Made by a program: the position numbers and the translations under genes
Assembly (NCBI GenBank): GCA_013400115.1
Contig: VXBP01008523.1
Span: forward strand, 638,961 to 702,960
Length of the DNA: 64,000 nucleotides
Reading direction: 5' to 3'
DNA from: Rhinopomastus cyanomelas
Lineage: Eukaryota; Chordata; Aves; Bucerotiformes; Rhinopomastidae
Notes under the pieces: model-generated
Database searches by the model: none
Seen by the model: only the letters and a program-made list of their open reading frames with translations
Told to the model about the DNA's origin: nothing
In this document: piece after piece, positions 44,151 to 55,560 of the stretch
Layout: the number at the start of each line of letters is the position of its first letter
Numbering within the stretch: position 1 is the stretch's first letter

Positions 44151-46819
44151 TGAGCCAGAGGCTGGTCTGGGGGGGTGGAGACTGTGATGCTGCTGTCCTG
44201 TGATGGCAGAAGCCAGAAAAGGGGCCCTGTGGCTCCTGGCTCCTGCCTCAGCCTGGTGCCAGTGATTCCAATCCAGCATCCTTGGCTGAATTTTCCCTCC
44301 TGGTGCTGAATGTGGAGGAGAGGGAGTGCCTGTCACTCTCACCAGGTGCCCCTGCTGAGAGGATCCTCAGCCTGGAGAGTCCTTGGTGGTGGCACAGGTG
44401 GCTATGTCTGTGTCTCACTTGGCTTCAGCCAGAAATAACATCCTGGAGGCAAGAGAAATGCTCCTGCTGCAGTGGCTGGTAGTTTCTGCACAGAGGTCCT
44501 TCCTCACCACAAAGCCCCTCTGTTTGGTCAGAAGCTCCTCGAGTTCTGTTCTCCAGCTCTTGCCTTTGGTCCTGGGGCCTTGGCAGGGGATCGGAGGCTC
44601 TTGACTCCCTGGCTCGCAGCTAGAAAACCAGCAGGAAAGGTCTCCTGGCAGTGCTGGGGAGCAGGCAGAGCTGTGTGTGATGGGGTGGGAGCTGCCTCAG
44701 AGCAATAATCTGCAGCGTGGGGAGCCAGCGGTGGGACCCGATCTCTGCTGTCTGTGTCGGGAAGAGAAGGGCCGCTACCCACTGCCATGGAGGGATTTGG
44801 TTGCAGGGCCCCCGGCTCCTTCCAGCAGAGTGGTGGGTACAGGGGTGGGTGTGATGGTGGCAGGAGCACGTTCCCACCCTTCAGTGCCCTGAATAGTGGC
44901 CGGGAGGTGCCTTTGCTCTCCCTGTGTGACCCCAGGAGTGTTTCCGAGGGGGTCAGAGCATCTAGACCGAGACCGCACCAAAGGCTCCACACCCACAGGG
45001 TTGCGAGGGTGGGGGCTTTTCTCCCCCTTCGCGGGGCTGCGGTGGGGCGGGGCTNNNNNNNNNNNNNNNNNNNNNNNNNNNNNNNNNNNNNNNNNNNNNN
45101 NNNNNNNNNNNNNNNNNNNNNNNNNNNNNNNNNNNNNNNNNNNNNNNNNNNNNNNNNNNNNNNNNNNNNNNNNNNNNNNNNNNNNNNNNNNNNNNNNNNN
45201 NNNNNNNNNNNNNNNNNNNNNNNNNNNNNNNNNNNNNNNNNNNNNNNNNNNNNNNNNNNNNNNNNNNNNNNNNNNNNNNNNNNNNNNNNNNNNNNNNNNN
45301 NNNNNNNNNNNNNNNNNNNNNNNNNNNNNNNNNNNNNNNNNNNNNNNNNNNNNNNNNNNNNNNNNNNNCCCCAGAAGCGGAGAAGCAATGGACCTCCGAG
45401 ACGGGGTTCCAGGGGCTGGGGAGAGGGAAGTTAGGACCTGCGGACGCGCTCCAGTGAGGGTGGGGAAATTCCGACAGACAGAACACAAACGGCTCCGGGA
45501 CCCCCGCGGCTCCTCCCGACCCGGCAGCCAGGGCCGTGTTAGGGCTCCCTTTGCCGGGGAAGGCTGAGCCCCCTTTGCCAGCGAGCTGGGAGCAGGAGCT
45601 GCTTCTCCTTCCCGAACACTGGGCTGAGCTGTGGGCAGCCAGTCCGGCCGGGCTGGGCCTCACTGGGTGGCTCCTGCCACTCTGGCACCATCCGACAGCC
45701 ACAGCCCCGTGTGGGGCAAAGTCCTGCATTCGGAACCCGCTGTGCGGGGAGGGATCCGCTCCCTTCCCTCGGCCTCCTCTGCCCCACTCCTGCACGGATT
45801 CCTGTGCCTGCAGTGTGGGCATCTGTGCCTCAGCCATGGCCCAGCACAGAGAAGGTCTCTGACCCTACAAGAGTGGGTGTAGCTCAGTCGGGGGCTGCCC
45901 GATAATGAGAAGGAGAGGTTTAATTGCAGATATTAAACCCTGATCACAGTGTCCCTCCCTCAGCAAATCCTACGCCTGGGCTCTGCCACGGCATCACAGC
46001 ACCAGGGCAGAGCAGGTCAGACCAGAGCAGAGGAGACCCAGCAAGTGGTTCTGCCCCTTCTCCTCAAACCTCAGAGCAGCCCCACAGCGTCTCCATCTCC
46101 ACTGGTTTCCCACACCAGACTCGATGGTCCCCATGGGCTGCTGAGGTTGCACTTAGAGGAACCAGCCCGGCAGCATCACTCGGGTGGTTTCTGGGCTGTT
46201 GATGTTTCCTTCCGCTCCTGACCAAGAGTCAGGCCCGGAGCAAAGAGCTGGGCTGCGGTTGTACCCGATCCCGCAGGAACTCGCTGAGGAGCCCATACTG
46301 GGACCTTGATCCTCGTCCCACTTTGGGTGCCACCAGCTTGGCACCGACAGGCAGCAGCAGCTCCCATCCTGCTCCCCGCAGAGACCCCGGAAAACCCCAC
46401 CTAGATCGCAGTGGTTAAATCTCAGCTTAAACCAAACCAAACCTGTGCCTCATCCTGCGCTTAATCCGGCTGCTCCTCTCCCTGCTCCGTCCAGAGGCTC
46501 CCGGGGAACCCCCTTTCCCCCCAGAACCACCATCGCCACTGAATCAGCTCCCGGATCTGCTCTGCACAGCATCCCCCCTCAGCCCCGCCTCTCACACCCC
46601 GAGCGTTTCTGTGGCCTCGTTCCTTCCCCTCTTGGAATCTTCTTTTGTTGCCTCTTCCATTTTCTCGGGAAGTAGCCCCGGGGCTGGCGGGACACACGCG
46701 GGTCCCACATGCGCCATCACCCCCTTCTTTCTCCCCCTTCCCCGTGCGGCTGTCGGGGGCAGATTTGGGGCCTTAGGGAGCTGCTGGGGGGCGATAGGGG
46801 AGAGCCCGGATGGGGACAG
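44151..46819. other. Intergenic, MIER2 to PLPP2, with an N gap
   Basis: About 2.7 kb with no recognised gene. Sequence becomes strongly GC-rich on both sides of the gap at 45055-45368, so an unseen CpG island or promoter could lie there. Confidence 0.5.
45055..45368. other. Assembly gap (314 Ns)
   Basis: Run of N bases. Flanks are GCGGGGCTGCGGTGGGGCGG on the left and CCCCAGAAGCGGAGAAGC on the right; such GC-rich sequence is often missed by sequencing. Confidence 0.99.
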
Positions 46820-47014
46820 GCTGCCCCCCACCCCCGCCGCTCCCGCACCTGCCCGGCTCCGCCTCGCCCCGTCCTGCGGGCGGGGGCTCCGGTTGCCGAG
46901 GCCGCCCCGTCTTGCCCCGCCCCGTCCCGCCCGCCCGGACTTTACCTCCCGGTCGGGCCCGCGTCGTTCCGGGCCATGTGAGCGGCGGGGCCGGTCCGCG
47001 GGGCCGCCACCGGC
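46820..47014 (+). promoter_or_regulatory. PLPP2: PLPP2 CpG-rich promoter and leader
   Basis: TATA-less, very CpG-rich sequence with GC boxes (GCGGGCGGGGGC near 46877, CCCGCCCGCCCGG near 46925) directly before the start codon. The CpG-rich zone continues through exon 1 into the first intron, to about 47500. Confidence 0.55.
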
Positions 47015-50000
47015 ATGGAGCGCAGGAAGGTCTTCGTGGTGCTCGACGTGCTCTGCTTGGCGGTCGGTGAGGGCTCAGTACCAGCGCGGCCCCCGCGAAG
47101 CGGACGGACCCCTGTCCCTCCCCGGATACCCTTCCCGGGGCTGGGGGCGGTACTGGGGGTCCGCGGTGTCACCTCCAGCGCCTCCGCCTGGGCCGGTAGT
47201 TGGGGGGGGGCGGCCTGGGGGTCACCTGCCCGGGTGCCGTCTCGGTGTTCGGGGCTCTCTGCGAGGATCCCACCGGGCTCGACGGCGCCGGGGCCAGGTG
47301 GGCACCGACTGGCTCCTATCCCGGAGTTCCCGGACCCCGTCGTGGGTGGGGTTCCGACTCCCGGTAATTCCTGCCCTGTTTCCCAGGCGCTTTGCGGGAG
47401 GTACCCGAGCGGGAGTAGGGGAACTCCGGGGCGGGTCTGGAGCCGATCCCGGCTCGGGAGGCGGCCGGTAGGGCACCTCCGAGCTGCTGGAGAGGGCCCT
47501 TCTCCTTCTGCCGCTGCCCTGGCCGCCAGCCCGGAGCTTCGAGGGGGCCGGAGCGAGGCTGTCGGGCTTGGGGTGTCCGTTCCTGCTACTCCCCCCGCCC
47601 CACATCCCCCCGGCAAACGCCCGTTTCTGAGCCGGACGCGGCCGAGCACCGGGTTAGGACCGACTGCAAATAAAGAGCCGGGTGGTCCCTCTAGCCGGAG
47701 CCTCCCGGGCCCGGAGCGGCTCTTTCGCGCTCGGATCACCGGGGGAGACGGAGGGAGGGGCTGGGGGGAGCGGCCGGTTCCTGTTTGCGTTTGGCCGCTG
47801 TTTTTCTTCTCTCGACTGCCGGCCCCTTTTATTTTTAGGGGGAGCTTTTTTGGGAGGGTGAAATTATCCCGAAAAGGGAATCGCTGCTTTCATTTTGAGC
47901 TGCAAATTAACGTCTGAGGTGCAAACGGAGGCGTCTGCAGCCGCCCCGGCCCCCCGCCCCATACTGGAACGGGGACGGGGGGAACTGGGAGCAGCAGCCG
48001 AGGAGATGGGGGCGGGGACAGGCCCCTTGTCGTTGTCCCCGTTTGCCCGGTGAGCAAGGGTCCTGGCTCATGAGGACCCTCCCGACGGGGCGAGTGGGGA
48101 CAAAGGTGCCACTTCCCGGGAGACTGCGGCGCTCGGGGAGGCGGAACCCGCCGGGAAAGGCGGAACCGGGAGAGGAGCCCGGGTTTAAGGTGGACGGCCC
48201 TGCCCGGAGGTCTCCCGGCTCCAGTCAGGGTCGGAGCGGCCGTTGGGGCAGGGGCCCTTTTTCGGGGGGATTTGGTGTCCCTGCTGCACGGGGCAGAGAC
48301 CCCTAAATCTCGCTGTGATCTCGGGGGATGATCCTGTCCAGGATGATGCCTGTGGCCAGGGCTGAGACACACTGGGCGGAAAAGTCGCCTCCTCCTCGCC
48401 TGGACTGATCCAGCCGGTCGCTGCATTTCCAGAGCCCTGCCAGGAGCTGGAGTGGAGGAGAGGCTGGCAGGAGCAATGGCTGCGGGAGAGTGGGAATTAA
48501 TGCACTGGAGTCTGACACCAGTGCCAGGGCTGGGTGACCCATCAGCATCTCCAGGCAGGTGGTGTGAGGGTCCTGCTGGGAGCATCTGGAGTCTGGGAGC
48601 CCTTCCTTGCTGTTAAACAGATTTGCAAGGTGCCTGCACTTGTTAGTTCTAATGAGCTCCATCTTCCTGGGCTGAATGATGCTGGGCAGGGTGAGGAGAG
48701 GGTACAGGATGAGCCTCAGATTGCTGTGGCTGGGGAGAAGTGAGGCATCTCTGCAGGTGCCCAGTCACGGCCGTCTCATGTGGTATCTGGGCACCGCAGG
48801 CAGCTGTGAGTTTCTACAGGACCCTGAGAGCAGCGTGCTGGCAGGTGTAAGGCCTCCTGCCCCAAGTGTGGGTGACTTGGGGCTGCATCCCCTAGGGAAT
48901 CATTTCCCAACAGTGGGGAGCAGAGCCCTGGGGTGAGGCATGGGGAGATAGTATGGTGCTGGGTACCTATGGGTTGTGCCCCCCAGTCCTCACCCTCTGT
49001 CTGCCTTGCAGCGTCTCTGCCCTTCGTCATCCTGACACTGGTGAATTCTCCGTACAAGCGAGGCTTCTACTGCAACGATGACTCCATCCGCTACCCCTAC
49101 AAGGCAGACACCATCACCCACAGCCTCATGGCTGGAGTCACCATCCCCTGCACTGTCATCATTGTAAGCAAGCACCGTCCCTTTTCCTCTGGGGCAGGAA
49201 CATCCCTCTGGCAGGTTGTATCCAGGAGCTGGGTGCCAGCACAGCCCATCTCCAGACTCTTGGTAGGGTAGTGGGACCGCTGCATCAAGTCCTGCTCGGC
49301 TGGCGGTCAGGAGCTTCCTCCGGGGTGGTGAAACCCATGTCCTATGGGGCTGAGTCTCTGCAAGGAGAGGGGAGGCCCCGTGATCTCCTGGGGAAGGTGG
49401 CTGCTGAGGGTTCCTCTGCCGGAGACCCGGAGCATCCCATAACCCTGGGATACTCAAGCTCCGGGTCCTGCCTCAGGAGAAGGTCTGGCACACCCCAACT
49501 GCTGCTGGGGAGCCCCTTGGTAGCCCCAAGACCCACAGCGCTTGCCCTTTGGCCCCTGCAGATCTCATCGGGGGAGGCGTACATGGTCTACACAGAGCGT
49601 CTCTACTCAAAGTCAGAGTTCAACAACTACTTGGCTGCCCTCTACAAGGTGGTGGGGACCTTCCTGTTCGGGGCAGCCATCAGCCAGTCCCTGACTGACC
49701 TGGCCAAGTACATGATCGGCCGCCTCCGGCCCAACTTCCTGGCTGTCTGCAATCCCGACTGGTCCAAGGTGAACTGCTCCATCTACGTGCAGCTGGAGAA
49801 CGTCTGCCAGGGGGAAAGCAGGAACATCACCGAGTCCAGGTGAGCCATGGCACAGCAGGACCCAGCAGTGCCAGGCTCCCAGGCTGGCTGGGCACTGGCG
49901 TCTCCCTGTCATGGCCTCACCCATCCCTTTTCCCCCTGCAGACTGTCCTTCTATTCTGGACACTCCTCCTTCGGGATGTACTGCATGATGTTCCTGGCGG

Positions 50001-50830
50001 TAAGTGCTGTGGGAAGGCGGTGCGACCCCACAAGTCCCCCCAGCACCTGAGCACCCTGTGTTCAGGCTGGTGATTGCTCTCCCTGTTCCCTGTCCAGCTC
50101 TACGTGCAAGCGCGGCTGGTGGGGAAATGGGCCCGGCTGCTGCGTCCCACCATCCAGTTCTTCCTCATTGCCTTCGCCATCTACGTGGGCTACACCAGGG
50201 TGTCCGACTACAAGCACCACTGGAGCGACGTGCTGGCAGGGCTGCTCCAAGGGGCTCTCATTGCTGTCCTCATTGTGAGTCCTCCCCGCGTGGCCCTGCG
50301 CTCTGCCAGGCTGCTGCTGTCCTGGGAGCCCCCCAAACTCTCTGTTGCAGAATCACAGAGTGTTCGGGGTTGGAAGAGACCTCTGGGATCATCCAGTCCA
50401 ACTCCCTTGCCAGAGCAGATCCCAGAGGAACAGGCCAGGAGGGTTTGGGATGTCTCCAGAGCAGGAGGCTCTACAGCCTCCCTGGGACCGTCACTGTCCT
50501 TTTCCTTCTGTTACGTTGGAACCTCCTCTGCTCCAGCCTGTCCCCACCACCCCTTGTCCTATCACTGGACACCACTGTCCTTCTGACACTCACACTTCCC
50601 ATACTTAGAAACATGAATGGGGTCTCCCCTCACTCTCCTCCAAGCTGAACAGACCCAGCTCCCTCAGCTTTCCCACCGATCTCTTCCAGGTCCGCTACGT
50701 CTCAGACTTCTTCAAGCACCGTCCCCCACGGCAGTGCAACGAGAAGGACCTGGAGCGCAAGCCCAGCCTCCCGCTCACCATGAGTGACCCTGACTGCAAC
50801 CATCACTACAGCTACCGGGGCACCCCGTGA
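47015..50830 (+). CDS. PLPP2: PLPP2, phospholipid phosphatase 2 (PPAP2C/LPP2)
   Basis: PLPP2 is a six-pass membrane enzyme that dephosphorylates phosphatidate, lysophosphatidate, sphingosine-1-phosphate and ceramide-1-phosphate. Exons in phase: 47015-47066, 49012-49163, 49562-49839, 49942-49999, 50098-50274, 50690-50830; 285 residues (human 288). Catalytic motif C1 is KYMIGRLRP at 117-125, C2 is SGH at 166-168 (nucleophile-activating His168) and C3 is RVSDYKHHWSD at 214-224 (His220, Asp224). Glycosylation sequons N139-C-S and N156-I-T lie in the loop between C1 and C2, the extracytoplasmic side. The first membrane segment begins at VFVVLDVLCLAV. The start ATG has a good context (GCCACCGGCATGG) and matches the human MQRRWVFVLLDVLCL start. 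FYCNDDSIRYPY and YKHHWSDVLAGLLQGAL match PLPP2 better than PLPP1 or PLPP3. It lies downstream of MIER2 in the same orientation, as in human. Confidence 0.97.
47067..49011 (+). other. PLPP2: PLPP2 intron 1
   Basis: About 1.9 kb. The first part is CpG-rich and probably belongs to the promoter island; from 47780 it turns AT-richer (TTTTTCTTCTCTCG, TTTATTTTTAGG). No nested gene or CR1 copy recognised. Confidence 0.55.
50345..50670 (-). mobile_element. CR1 LINE fragment filling PLPP2 intron 5
   Basis: Antisense copy: starts at the CR1 terminus (GAATCACAGAGTGTTCGGGG, TTGGAAGAGACCTCTGGG, ATCATCCAGTCCAACTCC) and runs to CTGAACAGACCCAGCTCCC, ending about 20 bases before exon 6. It makes up most of the 415-base intron. 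Confidence 0.9.
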
Positions 50831-51575
50831 GCTGCAGACCAGCCCCTCGCTGCACCGCACACCTCTTCTGGCACACAGAATGGGGACGCTGGCTCTCTAT
50901 CACCCTGTGGCTTTGGGGCCTCCCACTGCCGTGGGTACCTGCGGGGGGTGGTCCTGCCCATCCCTGTGCCTGTGGTGCCCCTGCGCTTGGTGGTGCCTGG
51001 TGATCCCAATGTCCTGCCTGCAGGAAGGGACCGTCCTGGGCACCGTGTCTGAGTCATGCTCCAAGGCTGCCATCCCAGCCCTCTGTGGGGAGGGGAGGGT
51101 GGCACGTGGGGGTGGATTTATCAGGCAGGCACGCGGTGCCGAGCGAAGAGCAAACTCGTTGGGAAGCCTGCGGTTGCCCTGTGCTGGAGGGGGTGCTACC
51201 CCCATCACGTTACGTCAAGTCCTCACGAGCACAGGGCAGGAGGCAGCTGCTGGGCTCCACACATCTTCTTCTTTTCCTTCTGTTGTTATTTTTTTAAGGA
51301 TTGCAGCAATCCCGAGCTCCTCTCTGTTCCCTCATTACCTTTAGGAGCAGCCCTGGCTGCCAGCAAACTGCTGGAGTGAAGGTGCCCAGTGCTGGCAGTG
51401 AGGGCAGCCTGTACCCTGCCTGCTTCACGCCTGGCTTGGGGCGAGGGGGGCTGCTTGAGCCTTTATTTCTCCTGCAGCTTCAGCTAATGCTTTAGGGGCT
51501 TGTGGGGGATGCTTTAGGGGAAGGGGATGAGCTACTGTGGTGAAGGAAAATAAATGGGGATGTGGAGCTGGACGC
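50831..51575 (+). other. PLPP2: PLPP2 3' UTR
   Basis: Sequence between the PLPP2 stop and the first AATAAA. It contains a T/A-rich patch (TTGTTATTTTTTTAAGG near 51284). Some transcripts could run on to about 51760, where another AT-rich stretch (TTTTTAAAATTAG) lies. Confidence 0.6.
51549..51554 (+). terminator. PLPP2: PLPP2 poly(A) signal (AATAAA)
   Basis: AATAAA in GGAAAATAAATGGGG, about 720 bases after the stop codon; no better hexamer lies closer. Confidence 0.6.
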
Positions 51576-54500
51576 GGGACTCTTGAAGCTCCCGGGAAGG
51601 CAGGGAGTGCGGGGCTGCGGGGTGGTCCCACTGCTGACACGCAGCCATCTCCGGTGCTCTGGGCCTCCTCCTCAAACTCCCCCCCCCAGCTGGGTTATGA
51701 AGCGTTTTTGTACAAATGTGTTTTTAAAATTAGATCACCCGTAAAGAATGTTGGTGTGAGGCCTTGTCTCTTTACCCCGTGGATTCTCCCGGCCTTGGAG
51801 TGGACGGTCTTGAGTGTTTAGGGGGTCTCTTTCCATGGGAAAAGGGGTCTGGAGCCCCTCATTGATGTGGAGGTTTGCTGGGGATGGGGCTCTCGGGGCT
51901 GCTGAGCCCCTCTCTCAGTGACTCAGGGGACGCTGGGCTTGACCAGGGCTGGTGGGACAGTCTCTGGTTGATGAGAGCAGCATCATCCCATGGGAAGGAG
52001 GTGATCCCATGCGAGCAGAGCTGAAGCTGGCTGGGCGCTGCTCACTCCCACTGCCTGCAAAATCCCCTTTGAGAGGGTTGCTGTGTGTCCATTTGGCTCT
52101 GCAAGGGGTGAGAAGAGCCGTGACAACTCCAGGGCTCTGAGACCCAGCCCTGTGCTGCCTTCACCCTGACCCTTTGAGCCCCCAGTGCTGTGACTGGCCT
52201 CTGTGAGGGGGAAGGGAAGGCAGGGAGAAACTCTTGGAAAAAGTGACGACGTGTTGTGCCTGCAGCTCCCTTGGCTGCTCCGGCAGCCAGAGCTGAGGGA
52301 AGGCAGAACAGGGCGGTGAGAGAACCTTGGCAGGGCTGCCCTGCATCCCTCCTGCTGCTGCTGGGGGTGCTGGGCCCTGGGATGTGGCACCCTGGCACAG
52401 GGTCCTGGCTGGACCTGGCTCAAGGTTTGCCTGTGGCTGCTCTGCTCCGTCACCTGTGGTGCTGGTGTCAGACCTGTCTAGTTGTGGAGTCTGGCTCAAG
52501 ACGGGGCATCCTGGCTCTGCCCACAGTGCTTGGGATCACTGGGGTCCTGCCTGCAGCTTGTTGGAGGTTGGCACCAGGAACCTGGCTGTACTCTCCTCCC
52601 ACCTGAGCACATCCCAGGCTCTGCCAGGTACAAGGTCCCAAGAGCACCCAGAATGACCCCAGTCCCTTGAGGTGGGGTGTAAGAGCAGCCCAGGGGTGGG
52701 CTCTGCCTTTGGATCCTCTTGCTCCCTGTGTTGGACAGAGCAGGGTCCTGCTCGCTGCCTGGTGCCGATGTTCTCATGCAGTTTGGGTGACTCTGGTCTA
52801 GACAAGCCCTGAGTCCATGCAGAGGGAACTCCCTCTCCACATGATGTTTTCTATTTTCCTTTGAGTTTTCTGTCCCTGAGCTCTTCCCTGCTCCCTCAGG
52901 AGGGTCCTTCCCTTCCCCATCTTGTCCCAACCCTCCGGGCTGGTTGTTCAGTATCTGATGGTGAAAGACGAGGCTGACGGGAAGTGCCAGGGCAGGGTTT
53001 GCACACAAAGGTCTGTGAAGGAGCAGCAGCTCCTGGAGTTGGGGGCAGTGAAAGACAAGCTCAGGTCCCACAGCTTGGCTGCTGGGTTTTCCTCTGGCCC
53101 CAGTGCCCAACAGATTGCCCCAGTTCCTGGTGTTGCCTCCTCAGCTCCTCTGTGCAGCCAGGAACGTGCCTGCTCCCTTCCCTTGAGATCTGATTTCACC
53201 CCTTGGATGCATCTCTGGAAAAACCAGCTGGGCCACAATATGAGGGCAGGGCAGGCTGGTGCTCAGCAGGAGCTCAGCTGCTCCTTCCCGGGTGGATGGG
53301 GCTGCCTGCCCACTCCTGGCCAGGACCCTGTGTAAGAACAGGGCTAAGAGCTGACAGAACTCATCACATGCCAATCCGTGAGTAATCTGTGGTTGGAGAA
53401 TGCTCCAGATCCATGTCCAGACACAGCAAAGGGCTTTGAGCTGCAGCAGCCTCCTGTCCCGTGTGTGCTCCCCAGGCCCTCTCCTGCATCCCACCTCCCC
53501 AGCCCTGTGGACACCCGGGGGCACTGGGAAAGGCAAAGCAGGTCCAGTTTCAGCTGCAAACTCTGCAGTCCATGCTGCCTTTGCTAGCACTGGTCATGGC
53601 TGACTGCTGAAGGCTGCTGCTCCAGCTCCAGGCCACATCCTGCTGCCTCCAGTCTCCCCAGTCCAAACACTGGGAGAGTCTGGCCTGGGCCTGCTGCACT
53701 GCTGCTGGGGCTGGTACTGCTTGTGGGAGCTGACGGTGGGGAAGCAGGGTCTGGTGATGGGGCAAAGGGACCCCCACCAGCATGGGCACCTCACCCTCCC
53801 CAGCTGACGCTTGAGGTGGGTCTGAACTGGCAGCTGTGCACCTCCCAGTTGCTGGATCGCAGGCAGCTCCACTTGCATTTAGGGTGAGCTGTGGCCCTGG
53901 GCAATGCACTGGCTTGTTTCTGGGGAGTCCAAACGCCTTTGTAGCGGGTGACTCAGGAGTTAGGGATCTGGTCCTGTTCACGCTGGAGCAGATCGAGCCG
54001 CAGGCTGAAGCCAAGCAGCGTTGGCCCACGAGGTTCTGCTGGGACCTGCTCTCTGTGAGCTGTCCTGCTCCCCAGTGTCAGCAGCTCCCTGCACCGAGCA
54101 CTTGGCCAAGGCATCTCCTTTCCAAAATAAGCCACTCCTGGCAGCGCTCAGCCCAGCTCTGGCTCCCAGCCCTGCTCTGGAGGGGGCCCTGGGCTGCCTC
54201 CCCCACCCAACCCGTGCCTCCTGGCTGCCTCCTGCCTAGCCACGAAGCAGCCTCCTGCCCTGCTCCTGGCACCTGGGATTCCTCGTGCTGCTTCACCCAG
54301 CTTCACTTGGGTTCATTTGCCCCAGCCCCAGATTCCCTCCTGCTCGTGATTTCTTATCCCAGCTGACTGGGGCGAGAGGCAGATGAAAGGGCTGAGCATC
54401 CCAGTGCCCACAGGAACAGGCAGAGGCTTTGCCAGGAAGGATGTTACTCAACCCCCAAACATCCCTTTCCCTGGCCAGCAGCCACCAACCAAGTCTGTGG

Positions 54501-54799
54501 CTGGGGGTGTGAGGTGGCCCTTGCTCAGGGACTCCCTGGGAGGGTGATAGATGCCACAGGTCACACCTCTGGGTGGGGATGTTTGTGGCCAGTGAGGCAG
54601 CAGCGGCCACACCGCATGGGCATCGTCCTCAGTGCAGAGAAGGCAGAGCTGGGGTGTCTGGGATGGCGCATCCAGCACGGCCCTGGGGTCTGGAGGGGAC
54701 CAGAGTGAGGAGCTGGTGCCCGGGCTGGGCATCGCCTGCATCTCCTGAGAGGCACCAGGACTGTCACCTCTGCACTGCCTGGCAGTGAGTGCCCCATCC
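51576..54799. other. Intergenic, PLPP2 to TLE, first part
   Basis: 3.2 kb of apparently single-copy sequence. No coding exon, RNA gene or CR1 copy recognised. Confidence 0.5.
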
Positions 54800-54854
54800 C
54801 TGTTCATGCCAGTCCGGCGGGGCTTTGTGGGGTGGAGGTGGCTGGAAACACCAC

Positions 54855-54925
54855 ACCGGGCTGCGCCGGGCTGGGCTGCGCCGGGCTGGACTGAGCCGGG
54901 CCGGGCTGAGCCGGGCCGGGCTGCT
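54855..54925. repeat. GCCGGGCTG minisatellite
   Basis: Several head-to-tail copies of CCGGGCTGGGCTGCG / CCGGGCCGGGCTGAG-like units. Confidence 0.75.
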
Positions 54926-55244
54926 CGGTCCCAGCCGGCGGCAGAGGGCAGCAGGAGCCCGACGGAGCAGCCCCGGCCCTTCCGCAGCCCTGGAGCCGCC
55001 CTCGGGGCCCAACCCGCTCTGATCGCGGCCGCTCTCGGGCCTCGTGGGGGAGCTGTGGGCAGGGAATGGCCGAAGTAGCCCCCAGCGCCCGGCAGCTCCG
55101 GTGCCCCCCGGACTGCCCGGTCCGGTCCAGCCCGCGGGACCCTGCGCGGAGCCTGGGCTGCTTCCTCCATCCTCCTCCTCTGCCGCCTCCCCCCACCCCG
55201 CTGAAGCGCCGATTCCTCTGAACCGTTCCCGGTGCTACCGAGCG

Positions 55245-55253
55245 CTTTGATCT
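55245..55253 (+). promoter_or_regulatory. TCF/LEF consensus motif
   Basis: CTTTGATCT is an exact core TCF/LEF site. An opposing AGATCAAAAGG at 55289-55299 is a near match, 35 bases away. Occupancy is not shown. Confidence 0.35.
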
Positions 55254-55560
55254 CCCTGCGGGAGGGAGGGGGCTGCAGGAGAAATTAAAGATCAAAAGGA
55301 GGAGGAAGCGGAGGGGGGGAGAAGCCCCCCCGTGGGAGGCTGCTGAATGGTGCCTCCTTCTCATCAGAGCAGCCTGACCCGGGCCGAGCCCATCCCGTGG
55401 GGCGGGGGGAGTCACCCCGCTCCCGGCCCTGGCGCAGGAGTCGGTGCTCTCCAGGGGTGCCCCTTGGCAGAGCTGCTGCCCCAGCCCGGAGCCCTCCCCA
55501 TCCCATAACCCCGACCCCACAGAGCTGCGCTGGCAGAGCAGGGCTGCCCGGGGCTGCCGC

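Larger units (their letters stand above)
54800..55560. promoter_or_regulatory. GC-rich island of unknown function
   Basis: CpG-rich block far from the TLE start codon (about 3.3 kb upstream). It begins with a GCCGGGCTG minisatellite and contains two TCF/LEF-type motifs. It could be an alternative TLE promoter, a promoter of an unrecognised transcript, or an enhancer. I recognise no protein in it on either strand. Confidence 0.35.

Noticed and set aside
45872..45950. tRNA-like start (GGGTGTAGCTCAGTCGGG), resembling a tRNA A-box
   Set aside because: No B-box (GGTTCGANTCC) follows at the right distance and no cloverleaf can be drawn. At most a decayed tRNA-derived fragment, or chance.
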